Source: Turnera subulata (Eukaryota; Streptophyta; Magnoliopsida; Malpighiales; Passifloraceae). From it: a stretch of DNA of 64,000 bases. Location of the stretch: positions 216,711 through 280,710 of the forward strand of contig JAKUCV010003222.1 in the NCBI GenBank assembly GCA_028386065.3, given 5' to 3'. A program made the position numbers and the translations under genes. The notes beneath the pieces are model-generated. The model did no database searches. It saw nothing but the letters and a program-made list of their open reading frames with translations, and was not told the origin of the DNA. Shown here piece by piece: positions 11,689-21,771 of this stretch; position 1 is the first letter of the stretch; each line of letters starts with the position of its first letter.

Positions 11689-13065
11689 TGATGCGTAAAA
11701 TCTGCATGCGCACAGATCGAAGTGGCACACAAGGTCGTATCCACAGGGACTCGGCAAAATAATTAATCAACAGACTCACTCCGTTAGGCTGAAAACAGTA
11801 AAATAGTGATGAATTGGTGATTATAAATTGAGATTGTGATTCAACAATAAAATAAACAATTTAAAAACGTAAATAATATGAAGATATCAGATTAGAGAAG
11901 GTCTAGATCAATCGAGGTTCACTACTCTATCCTTTTATGCCCTAATTATCCGCCAGATCCTGCTAACAGGGTGACTCTGTTCCGTGTCCGCGAACGGGGC
12001 GACACTGTTTGCTAACAAATCTACAGCTTTCTATTTGTTTTCTTGATGGGTAACAACCTAGGGTGAAATTATCAACTTTTGGAGGTATAATTTCGTCTCA
12101 GAGGTCAATCTTACCACTGTCGTAGATCAAACCTATTCCTAAGAGCAATGATGCTTTTTGTTGTTACTAATTCCACAATAATCCTAATGCCTTTCAGCAC
12201 CTAGATTAGGGTTTGTTTATGATTTTCCAGAATTAAACGTTTCCTGTCGGTGCTTAGTCTAATTCCTGAGATAAGTTTTAAGGTCATCAAGCTTCAAACC
12301 CGAATTATGCTCACATAAACAAATCAAGAACACAAATAAAAAAACTGCTCGAGGAGTAATTAAATCATAAAAAGAGTTGAATAGCTACATCCCTCTTGAT
12401 CTAGAAAAGAGGTTTAGTTCATAATAAAATAGAAAGCAAGTATGGAGGATTAGTTCATCTTACAAACCGAAATAGAGAACAAAAGAAAATAGACAAGAGA
12501 GCTTCTCTTCCTTGCTGTTGCTGTCGACTTTCAGCTCCAGAAAAAATCCCCTTTTTTTTGCTGCTGCGATACCCTTTTATTGTAGTAAAACCCTAGACTT
12601 TTAAATTCCTAGATTCTAGCCATGACAACTAGAAAGTAGGAATTAATTTCCTAGGAGTTCTCCTTTCTTTTAGGAGCAACAAAAAGTGTATTAAATTTCC
12701 TTAGAAATAGCATCAAAGTCGGTGCCAACTTACTAATTGGCCAACAAGTAATCCTTCTGTCGCATGGACTATAATGCTCCAGATTCTGGTCCGCGGGTTT
12801 CAAGGGTGTGACACCGTTGAAAACTCATCGTCAATAAATCTTCACGAATTAGCTCCAAAATCTCCAGAATCCTTTAGGGTACTCCTATTCTTCCAAAATT
12901 AAGCCATTTTGCAACAAAAGATACCTGAAAGCGCAAATTAATAAGTGGAAGTAAAACTAGTGGAAAACAAGCTAAAAACTATAAATACATGCCTGATCCT
13001 AACTAAATGCTTGGCCAAAGGGGTATTTTATGCTCCAAATTACTATATGATATGCACACATATCA
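11689..13065 (-). repeat. 3' LTR of Athila-A
   Basis: 1377 bp, TGATGCGTAAAATCTGC to ACACATATCA as written on the plus strand. Against the other LTR (17601-18976) I count 9 substitutions in about the first 200 bases, so the insertion is not recent. It contains three copies of a 17-bp dyad motif (11965, 11993, 12802). Confidence 0.95.
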
Positions 13066-13080
13066 AATTCCCCCAAACCT
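13066..13080 (-). other. Polypurine tract of Athila-A
   Basis: On the minus strand the bases just before the 3' LTR read AGGTTTGGGGGAATT, a typical Ty3 polypurine tract that primes second-strand synthesis. Confidence 0.85.
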
Positions 13081-14880
13081 GAACTTTTGCTTGTCCCCAA
13101 GCAAAACTAAACAATAAATCAAGGGAAAAGATAAGACATGCACACGGATGTTGTCCATTCAGACCTGCACGGCGTGACCCTGTTCAAATGCAACTTGCGA
13201 GTTAGCCTTAGAAAAATCTACCTTGAAAAGTTTGCTCATAAAAATCTCAGGTCTAAAGCTCACCAAATTACACAATCAAGATTCAAATTCCTTCACAAAC
13301 ATTCAATCCAATCAGTCCTTCAAAAGATATGCTTAGAAACCGAGCAATTAGAAACAATATCCCATAGGCATCTCAAAACTCACATCTCCACTAATGGGCA
13401 CAAATCAATAATCAGAGATCAATAGGTCTTAATAAAGGGTTGAAACGAGGTTAGGTTTGTGTTTTGAATGAAGGGGAAAGAGTGTTCAAAAGTCTGTCAA
13501 ATCACTGAATCCAAACCTTGCAAAATTAGAGCAACTCGATGTTTCAACAGTCTGACCCTGTTCGCTGGCAGTAATGTTCATTGAATGATCTGCCCTGCTC
13601 AACTCAAATGCACACACATTTTTTTTTGTTTTTGTGTTTTTTTGTGTGTGTTACGTTTTCCTGTGTTTTTTTTTTCAACTTTTTGCTCTTATTTTTTTCG
13701 TGAGTGAGCAGGGGTTAATCATGCTACAGCTTGTATCCTTTTCACAGAAATTCTGAACAGGGCGAGACCGTTAGTTTTGTAATCTGATGTTCAATGCTCT
13801 TTTATGAACTGATGCGCAAGTATATGGACTCAATAACTTAACAGAACGGGTATGGGTTGATTTCAAAGAAAAAATGTGTGCTGATCAGGCACAAGATGGT
13901 CATGTAAGTGGCTGCAAAGGTGTGAGGTGGTTGTTGTGGGTAACAAAAGAATGTATGACCATCTAAAGTAGGCTCAAAGGGCAAGATAAATCATGTCTCT
14001 GGTCAAGATTGTGCTATAAATTTCGCCTCAATGCAAGTGTAAGAGATGTTCTAGGATAATTGTTTCCTTAAGAATTTATAAGAATTCTCTAAACTATCCA
14101 AATCCTAAGGACGTCACATTGGCTAACTATGATCAAGAATCTGAATTATCATGTGGTAATTAGTGTGTACTTAAGGACCTGATTCGGTATAAGTTCAAAA
14201 ATAGATAAAAAGAGTAGTCATTCCAAGGCTAAACTAACGCAGGCAGAACCGAACAGAGTCGCACCGTTCAAACTGAAATAGGCAGACATCCATAATTACA
14301 TACAAAATCCTTTGGCCCATGCAACCAAAGTTCATGCATAAAAATAAACAATGCCACAAATTGCAAATTTGCACCCCCAAACCTAAATGGAACAGTGTCC
14401 TCACTGGACCACAAGAAACACAAAAAGGGGTACAAAGCAACAAATAAATAAGAAACACAGAAAGCAATAAAAGAGCAACGGCATGACATGAAAGGGCACC
14501 CCCAGACCTAAAAACTAGCATGTGTAATAGATAAGGGTGGGAATGGGGGGGTTTAGGAACACAATACAGAACACGAAAATGCGAACAGAGTGACGCTGTT
14601 AGGGGTGCCTGTGTGTGGGTATGTGAACCAAGCAAAATACAGAAAAATAAATAAAAGGGAGAAGGGATGCTTTTCTGGATTTTGCTGGTGATTGTCCCAT
14701 CCCCAAGTCCTCCACGTTGTGTCATGCTTGCTTGCTCTCTATTTTTTTGTCTTTTTGATTTTTCTTCTTTTTTTCTGCAAAATAAAATAAACGACAAAGA
14801 AAATTAAAAGTAAAAATGCATAAATTGAAAATTACCTCCAAAAATCTCAGGTTGCCTCCTGAGAAGCGCTTCTTTAATGT
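13081..14880 (-). other. Non-coding 3' region of Athila-A
   Basis: About 1.8 kb with no RT, RNase H or integrase similarity. One minus-strand frame of 187 codons (14234-14797) is rich in Leu, Phe and Cys and looks like chance. The stretch contains at least five copies of the 17-bp dyad motif (13168, 13546, 13756, 14252, 14584) and T-rich runs at 13620-13700. In Athila elements a long region lies between pol and the 3' LTR; no env-like frame remains here. Confidence 0.6.
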
Positions 14881-15029
14881 CGTCTTAGCTGGACACCCTT
14901 TCATTTAAGTAATGGGGGAGTCTCGAAGCAACAGAGTCGCCCTGTTGTCTACTGTATCCCCTGGGTCATTTGGCATGAACAGTTGTCCACTAACCCTGAA
15001 TGGTTCAGGCTTTCCATCAATTGACTCCA
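14881..15029 (-). pseudogene. Remnant of the pol C-terminal tail (Athila-A)
   Basis: A minus-strand frame reads GVVESIDGKPEPFRVSGQL, like the (F)KVNGQ tail after the integrase of Athila polyproteins. A KTTLKKRFSGGN-like phrase follows just below. The larger Athila element has a matching KTTVKKRC..GGN-like phrase at about 33280-33325. Because this tail directly follows the protease linker, RT, RNase H and the integrase core appear to have been removed by one internal deletion. Confidence 0.55.
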
Positions 15030-15630
15030 CTACTCCCTGAGGAAGGACTTGGACCACTGGTTGGAACTTTTTTTTAGGTCATGGTCATCAACAGGGTCAC
15101 TCTGTGACAGAATCTCGAGCTTATAAACTTGCTGGATAGTTTCTAGTATGTCCCCTTCGATTAAGAAAGTATATTCTGGAGCTTTCTGTTCCTCTTGTTC
15201 AGCCCCATCAATAAGGGAAGTCAATAGTGCATCGATTGGGTCACAGAGTGGGCCTTCTTGATCAATCTCCCTTGCAACCATGTCCGTAAATGCGTCAATT
15301 CTATAGCACATGTTTGCACTGAGTTCATTCTTAGCAGCCTCTGGAATGTTGAACTCCACTAAATCATTGCCAACCTTGAGGGTCAGCTTCCCTTCTGAGC
15401 AATCAATCATAGCCCCTGCGGTTGCTAAGAAAGGTCTTCCAAGTATGATGGGTGTTTGGGATTCGGTTTCCATTTCTAGAACAACAAAGTCTACTGGAAT
15501 CTGCAATTTTCCAATCTGCACAGGGACTTCTTCAAGCACCCCAATTGGATGTTTAACACTCCGGTCAGCTAGCTGCAGGGTCATCCTGGTGGGTTTGTGC
15601 TCCAGATCTTGATATTTTCTTGTGTGATTT
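15030..15630 (-). pseudogene. Athila-type aspartic protease, second half
   Basis: Retropepsin matures the Gag-Pol protein. The minus-strand frame 15030-15584 carries MTLQLADRSVKHPIGVLEE and ILGRPFLATAGAMIDC, the conserved C-terminal half of Athila protease. The active-site half (CDLGASVS) is at the end of the gag frame, and a frameshift with a stop (15629-15631) separates the two. The intervening segment is overwritten by an inverted copy of neighbouring sequence. After the protease comes an acidic linker, then the pol deletion. Confidence 0.85.
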
Positions 15631-17308
15631 AGCTGACACTTGCCCCTAAATCACACAAAGCTTTGTCAATTTTCAGAGTATCAACAATGCAAGGAATTGA
15701 AAAACTCCCTGGGTCCTTCCTCTTTGCTGGAAATTTTTGCAAGATAAGTGCACTGCACTTTTCGGTCATGGGCACCGTTACAGCATCCTCAATGGCTCTC
15801 TTCTTGGACACAAGGTCTTTCAGGAACTTAGCATAGCTTGGCATCTCACTAATCACCTCTGTAATGGGAAGATTAATGCATACTTTCTTCAACATCTCCA
15901 CAAACTTCCGAAATTTGGCATCAAGCTTGGTATTCTTGTAAACTTCGGGGTATGGAAGAGGAGGCATATATGGTTGCACTTCAATCTTTTCTTCCACCTT
16001 TTCCTTCCCTTTAGAGGTCTGTGGTTGAGGTTGAGTAGCTGCCGAACTTACCTCATCATTCTTTTCAACTGCAGATTGGCGAACGGGGTCACTCTGTTGC
16101 ACTGGCTGCAGTTCCTTACCACTGCGCAGAGTAACGGCCTTGCACTGTTCTTTGAAATTTTCCTCCGGCTGACCTGGTAGCTTCCCTTGAGTGTTCCTGA
16201 GTTGTTGAGCATGTTGGGCCATCTGGTTATCAAGGATTTTTGAGTGGGCCTTGATTTGTTGCATGTCTTCCGCCAACTTGTTTTGAGTTTCCATGATAGC
16301 CTTAAGCATGCTCATCACGTCTTGCTGCTGGGGGAGGTTTTGCTGTTGGCTCCCATGGTATCCTTGCTGCCCCTGATTATACGGCCTGGGCTGCTGATAA
16401 TATTGGTGGCTCCCCTGCTGATATTGGTGCGGCTGCCCATTGACGTAATTTGCCTTTTCAGTCATTAATTTTGGGCACTCTTGGAAAGAATGAGCACCAT
16501 TACAAGCTTCGCATCTCATGACAGTTTCTGCAATAGATTTTACCATCAATTTGTCAAATTTGCTGCCCATCTCCTTAATTTGGTGCTGCATGGCTGACAT
16601 CCCCGCTTCAATTTTCTGAACAGTGTCAACCTGTAGGACACCAGGTGGGTTCCTATTGGTAGCTTCATCGGCCAAATTCTTCATCAATCGGCAAGCTTCA
16701 CTATAGGGTACAGCCAAGAAATTTCCCCCTGTAATAGAATTCAAAGTGGATTGCCCAGCAGGTGTCGCATGATCATAGAAAGTTTGCAATAATACCAACG
16801 GTCGAACAAAGTGATTGGGGCACCTTGCAATCAAATCTTGATACCTATCCCAAGCTTCCATGAGAGACTCATCAGCCCTCTGCTGGAATCCTTGAATCTC
16901 CAACCGATGTTTAGTCTGCTTGCCTGTTGGGAAATACTTCTTCAAAAATGCAACCTCCATCTTAGACCAAGAGGTGATGCTATTGGCAGGGAGGCTAGAA
17001 AGCCACTTTTGAGCCTTGCCCACCAAAGAATATGGAAACAAGCGGAGCCGCTTGGCATCATCACTATAATCCCAAATCTTAACAGTGTCACAATATTGGA
17101 GGAAATTGTGCAAGTGCTGGTGCGGGTCCTCCGATGATAAGCCACTGAAAGTTTTATTCACCACAAGCTGAATAAGACTCGGTTTCAGTTCATATTGAGC
17201 TGCTGTAATCTCCGAGTGGACGATGGGGTAGCTCCTGTTCTCGATCCCTCGAGCTAGCAGCTCATTCATGGGCACATTATTCAGCTCATCTTCTTCGTTA
17301 GCTGCCAT
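15629..17308 (-). CDS. Gag of Athila-A, ending in the protease active site
   Basis: A 559-residue open frame starting at the ATG at 17306-17308. Gag forms the virus-like particle and binds element RNA. Residues about 30-230 are the retrotransposon gag domain (for example LFPYSLVGKAQKWLSSLP and MEAWDRYQDLIARCPNH). A CX2CX3HX4C zinc knuckle (CEACNGAHSFQEC) lies near residue 270 and a Gln-rich stretch at about 290-330. The frame runs into protease and stops right after CDLGASVS. The gag part is intact, unlike the rest of the element. The dyad motif also occurs inside the coding sequence at 16082-16098. Confidence 0.9.
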   Translation of the reverse strand: MAANEEDELNNVPMNELLARGIENRSYPIVHSEITAAQYELKPSLIQLVVNKTFSGLSSEDPHQHLHNFLQYCDTVKIWDYSDDAKRLRLFPYSLVGKAQKWLSSLPANSITSWSKMEVAFLKKYFPTGKQTKHRLEIQGFQQRADESLMEAWDRYQDLIARCPNHFVRPLVLLQTFYDHATPAGQSTLNSITGGNFLAVPYSEACRLMKNLADEATNRNPPGVLQVDTVQKIEAGMSAMQHQIKEMGSKFDKLMVKSIAETVMRCEACNGAHSFQECPKLMTEKANYVNGQPHQYQQGSHQYYQQPRPYNQGQQGYHGSQQQNLPQQQDVMSMLKAIMETQNKLAEDMQQIKAHSKILDNQMAQHAQQLRNTQGKLPGQPEENFKEQCKAVTLRSGKELQPVQQSDPVRQSAVEKNDEVSSAATQPQPQTSKGKEKVEEKIEVQPYMPPLPYPEVYKNTKLDAKFRKFVEMLKKVCINLPITEVISEMPSYAKFLKDLVSKKRAIEDAVTVPMTEKCSALILQKFPAKRKDPGSFSIPCIVDTLKIDKALCDLGASVS

Positions 17309-17576
17309 TGCAACAGGAATAAGTATCAGTTTTTTTCCTCTCCTACTTTCCCTGTCCCAGATGTTTCTGACGGTGTGGCACTGTTCAAAGCTTCTTCCAA
17401 ATTTTGGGACTTAGAATGTAGGAGTGATTCAGGGTCAGAAACAGAGATGAGTTCGGGATTCTGGCTGCGAGTTCCTGAGCTCATATAAGGATGAATCCTG
17501 AAACTCGGAAAAAGAGATGGTAAAACACAAATAAAATCCTAAATAAATAAATCAGTAATTAATTACTTGACACTAG

Positions 17577-17594
17577 TCCCCGGCAACGGCGCCA
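17577..17594 (-). other. Primer binding site of Athila-A (tRNA-Asp type)
   Basis: On the minus strand it reads TGGCGCCGTTGCCGGGGA, the classic Athila/Tat PBS complementary to the 3' end of tRNA-Asp, six bases after the 5' LTR. Confidence 0.95.
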
Positions 17595-17600
17595 AAAACT

Positions 17601-18976
17601 TGATGCGTAAAATCTGCAAGCGCACAGATTGAAGTAGCACACAAGGTCGTATCCACAGGGACTAGGCAAAATAATTAATCAACGGACTCACTCCGTTAGG
17701 CTGAAAACAGTAAAATAGTGATGAATTGGTGATTATAAATTGAGATTGCGATTCAATAATAAAATAAACAATTTAAAAACGTAAATAATATAAAAATATC
17801 AGATTAGAGAAGGTCTAGATCAATCGGGGTTTACTACTCTATCCTTTTATGCCCTAATTATCCTCCAGATCCTGCTAACAGGGTGACTCTGTTCCGTGTC
17901 CGCGAACGGGGCGACACTGTTTGCTAACAAATCTACAGCTTTCTATTTGTTTTCTTGATGGGTAACAACCTAGGGTGAAATTATCGACTTTTGGAGGTAT
18001 AATTTCATCTCAGAGGTCAATCTTACCACTGTCGTGGATCAAACCTATTCCTAAGAGCAATGATGCTTTTTGTTGTTACTAATTCCACAATAATCCTAAT
18101 GCCTTTCAGCACCTAGATTAGGGTTTGTTTATGATTTTCCAGAATTAAACGTCTCCTGTCGGTGCTTAGTCTAATTCCTGAGACAAGTTTTAAGGTGATC
18201 AAGCTTCAAACCCGAATTATGCTCACATAAACAAATCAAGAACACAAATAAGAAAACTGCTCGAGAATAATTAAATCATAAAAAGAGTTGAACAGCTACA
18301 TCCCTCTTGATCTAGAAAAGAGGTTTAGTTCATAATAAAATAGAAAGCAAGTATGGAGGATTTGTTCATCTTACAAACCGAAATAGAGAACAAAAGAAAA
18401 TAGACAAGAGAGCTTCTCTTCCTTGTTGCTGCTGTCGACTTTCAGCTCCAAAAAAAATCCCCTTTTTTTTGCTGCTACGGTACCCTTTTATTGTAGTAAA
18501 ACCCTAGACTTTTAAATTCCTAGATTCTAGCCAAGACAACTAGAAAGTAGGAATTAATGTCTCTGGAGTTCTCCTTTTTTTTAGGTGCAACAAAAAGTGT
18601 ATTAAATTTCCTTAGAAATAGCAGCAAAGTCGGTGCCAACTTACTAATTGGCCAACAAGTAATCCTTCTGTCGCATGGACTATAATTCTCCAGATTCTGG
18701 TCCGCGGGTTTCAACGGTGTGACACCGTTGAAAACTCATCGTTAATAAATCTTCACGAATTAGCTCCAAAATCTCCAGAATCCTTTAGAGTATTCCAATT
18801 CTTCCAAAATCAAGCCATTTTGCAACAAAAGATACCTGAAAGCGTAAATTAATAAGTGGAAGCAAAACTAGTGGAAAACAAGCTAAAAACTATAAATAAA
18901 TGCATGATCCTAACTAAATGCTTGGCCAAAGGGGTATTTTATGCTCCAAATTACTATATGATATGCACACATATCA
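17601..18976 (-). repeat. 5' LTR of Athila-A
   Basis: 1376 bp, the partner of 11689-13065. It abuts the TSD CTTAA at 18977-18981 and carries the dyad motif at 17877, 17905 and 18713. The last of these is a perfect palindrome (AACGGTGTGACACCGTT), while the other LTR has AAGGGTGTGACACCGTT. Confidence 0.95.
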
Positions 18977-18981
18977 CTTAA

Positions 18982-19293
18982 CTAAGTCATCTCAATAGGA
19001 TTGGAGACTTAGAGGCTAAGAGTTGAGATAAGTCTATGAGATAGACAAGAATAAGAGTTATTCACTCAACTATCCAAGAGTTGCATGAGATGTAATTGAC
19101 AAAGAGTTATCTACCTAAATAACTATGATATAAGCGATTAGCCAAAGCTAACTTTTCTTGTAATGAAATATGGATCTTGGCCCACTCATTATCTTCTTGA
19201 TTTCTATAGTGGGACTATCTTTTAATAAAATTCCTTGTTAAATGATTGTATACATGACTCTGATTTGTGTGAATTGATCATTGTAGAATTATC
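18982..19293 (+). other. Right part of the copia-3 leader
   Basis: About 310 bases of AT-rich DNA between the Athila-A TSD and the gag start, belonging to the copia-3 5' leader. No structure beyond short GAGAT/GAGTT repeats near 19000-19090. Confidence 0.6.
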
Positions 19294-20190
19294 ATGGCAC
19301 AAAACACAAGTACTATGTCACTACGATCAGTCCTTGAGAAGGAAAAACTTAATGGGAATAATTTCCTTAAGTGGCATCGCAATTTGAGGATAGTCCTCAA
19401 GCAAGAAAAGAAGTTGTATGTCCTTGAGGGGCCTGCTCCTGATAAACTGACACCTAATGCTCCTAGGGCAGAAAAAGATGCTTAAAAAGAAGCATGTTGA
19501 TGAAGCATTGGATGTTGCATGCCTTATGCTTGTCACTATAGACTCTGAGCTTCAGAAGCAACATGAGAACTTGGGTGCTTTTGATATGATCGAACACCTG
19601 AAAATGCTCTTTAAAGGGCAAGCCAGGGATGAGAGGTATGAGACCTCAAAGGCATTATTCCAATGCAAGAAGGTTGATCATCACCTGTCAGACCTCATGT
19701 GCTCAAAATGATTGGATACATTGAGAGCCTTAAGGGGCTGGGTTTTCCTTTGCAAAGAGAGATGGCTGCTGATCTAGTCCTCCAATCGTTGCCGGATAGT
19801 TACAGCCAATTTGACATGAATTTCAACATGAATCATCTTGACAAATCTTTGTCTGAGTTGCTTAACATGTTGGGAACAGTTAAGCAACAGATGAAGGCTA
19901 ATAAATCCAACAACATTTTAATGGTTGGAAATGGAAAAGGAAAGGGAAAAGCCAAGTTTAACAAGAAGAAGAAATGTGCCAAAAAGTTTGGTTCATGTGC
20001 ATCTTCTTCTTCACATGTGCTGAAATCCAAAGGTGGTGTTGCAAAGGAAGGACAATGTTTCCATTGTAAGAAACCTGGCTATTGGAAACGTAACTGCCCC
20101 ATTTTCCTTGAGGAGGTGAAGAAACAGAATGGAAGTAAGACTTTCGCTTCAGGTATTTTTGTTATAGAAGCTAATACTTCTATCTCTGCA
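19294..20190 (+). pseudogene. Copia-3 gag (frameshifted)
   Basis: The start ATG at 19294 gives a UBN2-type gag N-terminus (LNGNNFLKWHRNLRIVL). A frameshift near 19480 leads to VDEALDVACLMLVTI, and another near 19700 leads to GFPLQREMAADLVLQSLP and a Lys/Gly-rich basic stretch. The zinc knuckle at about 20055-20097 reads CFHCKKPGYWKRNC, in which the usual His is Tyr, so the CCHC site is lost. Gag function is therefore unlikely. Confidence 0.85.
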
Positions 20191-20480
20191 TCGTGGGTAT
20201 TATATACCGGATGTAGTTCTCACATTTGTGTAAATCTACAGGATCTGAGAAAGAATAGAAAATGAGCAAAGGGTGAAGTGGACCTACGTGTTGGAAATGA
20301 AGCAAGAGTTGCTGCATTAGCCGTAGGGACTTATTATCTACCTTTACCGTGTGGTTTGGTTGTGGAACTTAATGATTGTTATTATGTACCTACTATAAGC
20401 AGGAATTTGATTTCTGTTTCTTGTCTGGACAGGAAGGGTTTTTCATTCATAATAAAGAACAACTGTTGATCTATTTATTT
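20190..20480 (+). pseudogene. Copia-3 protease (dead active site)
   Basis: The retropepsin region reads SWVLYTGCSSHIC, where the copia consensus is LDTGCSxHIC, so the catalytic Asp is Tyr. An in-frame stop follows at 20263-20265. The C-terminal part continues as LNDCYYVPTISRNLISVSCL, a standard copia protease/spacer motif, then a stop near 20467. Confidence 0.8.
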
Positions 20481-21771
20481 GAATGATATTTATTATGGTG
20501 GTGCATATTTAAGCAATGGTTTGTACGTTCTAAACCGAGAAACCCTAGTTTATAACATTAATTCCAAGAAGGTTAAATTAAACGATTCTAAAACGACCTA
20601 TCTCTGGCATTGTCGTTTTGGCCATATAAACGAGACTCGTATTTCTAAACTCCATAAGGATGGGCTTTTAGACTCATTTGATTTTGAATCATATGAGACA
20701 TGTGAGTCATGTTTAATGGGCAAAATGACGAAGGCTCCTTTTGCCGGTAAAGGTGAAAGGGCTTCAGACTTGTTAGGCCTTATACATTCTGATGTATGTG
20801 GGCCTATGTCAACACAGGCTAAAGGTGGATTTCAGTACTTCATTACATTTACTGATGATTATAGTAGATATGGCTATGTGTATCTTATGAAGCACAAGTC
20901 AGAATCCTTTGAAAAGTTCAAAGAATTCACGAATGAAGTACAGAATCAACTTGGTAAGAGTATTAAAATGCTTCGATCTGATCGAGGAGGTGAATACTTA
21001 GACCGAGAATTTCTTGATCAACTAAAGGAATGTGGTATAGTATCACAACTTACTCCACCAGGTACACCTCAATGGAATGGTGTATCTGAAAGGAGAAATA
21101 GAACTCCGTTAGACATGGTTCGTTCTGTGATGAGTCAAGCTGACCTTCCTTCTTCATTTTGGGGACATGCTTTATTGACTGCTGCCTTTACACTTAACCG
21201 TGTTCCATCTAAATCGGTTGAAAAGACACCACATGAGATGTGGACTGGGAAACGTCCCAATTTGTCTTTTATGAAGATTTGGGGTTGTGAGGCTTACGCG
21301 AGACGTCAAGCATCAGACAAACTCGGCCCTAAATCTGACAAGTGCTTTTTTGTTGGATATCCTAAAGAAACTAAAGGATATTATTTCTATAATCCCACAG
21401 AGCAAAAAGTGTTTGTTGTTTGTACTTCTATTTTTCTAGAAAGAGAATTTATTTCTAGAGAGATCAGTGGGAGAAGAATAGAACTCGAAGAAGTTCGAGT
21501 ACAACAAGAAGCTATAGATACTAAGATGGAACAAGGACAGGAACCACAAGATGTTGTGGGTGAAAATCCTGTACCAGTAACACATGGACCACATAGGTCT
21601 GATAGGACTCGGTATGAGCCTGAGAGAAATGGATTTCTTTTGACTCATACTGGAGACGTGATGCTCATGGATGAAGATGAGCCCACTTCCTATCAACAGG
21701 CAATTACGAGTCTAGACTCTAAGAAGTGGCTAGAAGCCATGAATTCTGAGATGGAATCCACAGGTTTATAA
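20479..21771 (+). CDS. Copia-3 integrase (long open frame)
   Basis: A 430-codon uninterrupted segment of the polyprotein. The order is GAG-pre-integrase zinc-binding domain (LWHCRFGHINETRI, then CESCLMGK) and integrase core with catalytic residues in HSDVCGPM/FTDDYSRYGYVYL, SDRGGEYLDREF and GVSERRNRT. The usual C-terminal part follows (HEMWTGKRPNLSFMKIWGC, then DKCFFVGYPKETKGYYFYNP). It ends in AMNSEMESTGL and a stop; the expected start of RT is deleted at this point. The D, D and E positions look intact. Confidence 0.85.
   Translation: MNDIYYGGAYLSNGLYVLNRETLVYNINSKKVKLNDSKTTYLWHCRFGHINETRISKLHKDGLLDSFDFESYETCESCLMGKMTKAPFAGKGERASDLLGLIHSDVCGPMSTQAKGGFQYFITFTDDYSRYGYVYLMKHKSESFEKFKEFTNEVQNQLGKSIKMLRSDRGGEYLDREFLDQLKECGIVSQLTPPGTPQWNGVSERRNRTPLDMVRSVMSQADLPSSFWGHALLTAAFTLNRVPSKSVEKTPHEMWTGKRPNLSFMKIWGCEAYARRQASDKLGPKSDKCFFVGYPKETKGYYFYNPTEQKVFVVCTSIFLEREFISREISGRRIELEEVRVQQEAIDTKMEQGQEPQDVVGENPVPVTHGPHRSDRTRYEPERNGFLLTHTGDVMLMDEDEPTSYQQAITSLDSKKWLEAMNSEMESTGL

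Larger units (their letters stand above)
11965..18729. repeat. Dispersed 17-bp dyad motif of Athila-A
   Basis: A 17-base word fitting AACRGNGYSRCNCYGTT recurs through LTRs, gag and non-coding DNA at 11965, 11993, 12802, 13168, 13546, 13756, 14252, 14584, 14930, 15090, 16082, 17369, 17877, 17905 and 18713. A weaker copy lies at 16619. Length and centre are constant while the variable bases differ, so it is not a simple tandem duplication. The consensus is itself dyad-symmetric. Confidence 0.85.
11689..18976 (-). mobile_element. Athila-like Ty3 retrotransposon with most of pol deleted (Athila-A)
   Basis: A complete 7288-bp insertion with LTRs at 11689-13065 and 17601-18976, TG...CA ends and a perfect 5-bp TSD CTTAA (11684-11688 and 18977-18981). 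On the minus strand, a PBS complementary to tRNA-Asp follows the 5' LTR. It is followed by gag, protease, a remnant of the end of pol, a long non-coding stretch and the PPT. RT, RNase H and the integrase core are absent, so it is non-autonomous. It interrupts the leader of copia-3. Confidence 0.95.

Noticed and set aside
14234..14797. A 187-codon minus-strand frame in Athila-A
   Set aside because: It is hydrophobic and Cys/Phe-rich without domain similarity, lies in the non-coding 3' region, and overlaps dyad motifs. An env-like protein was considered, but nothing supports it.
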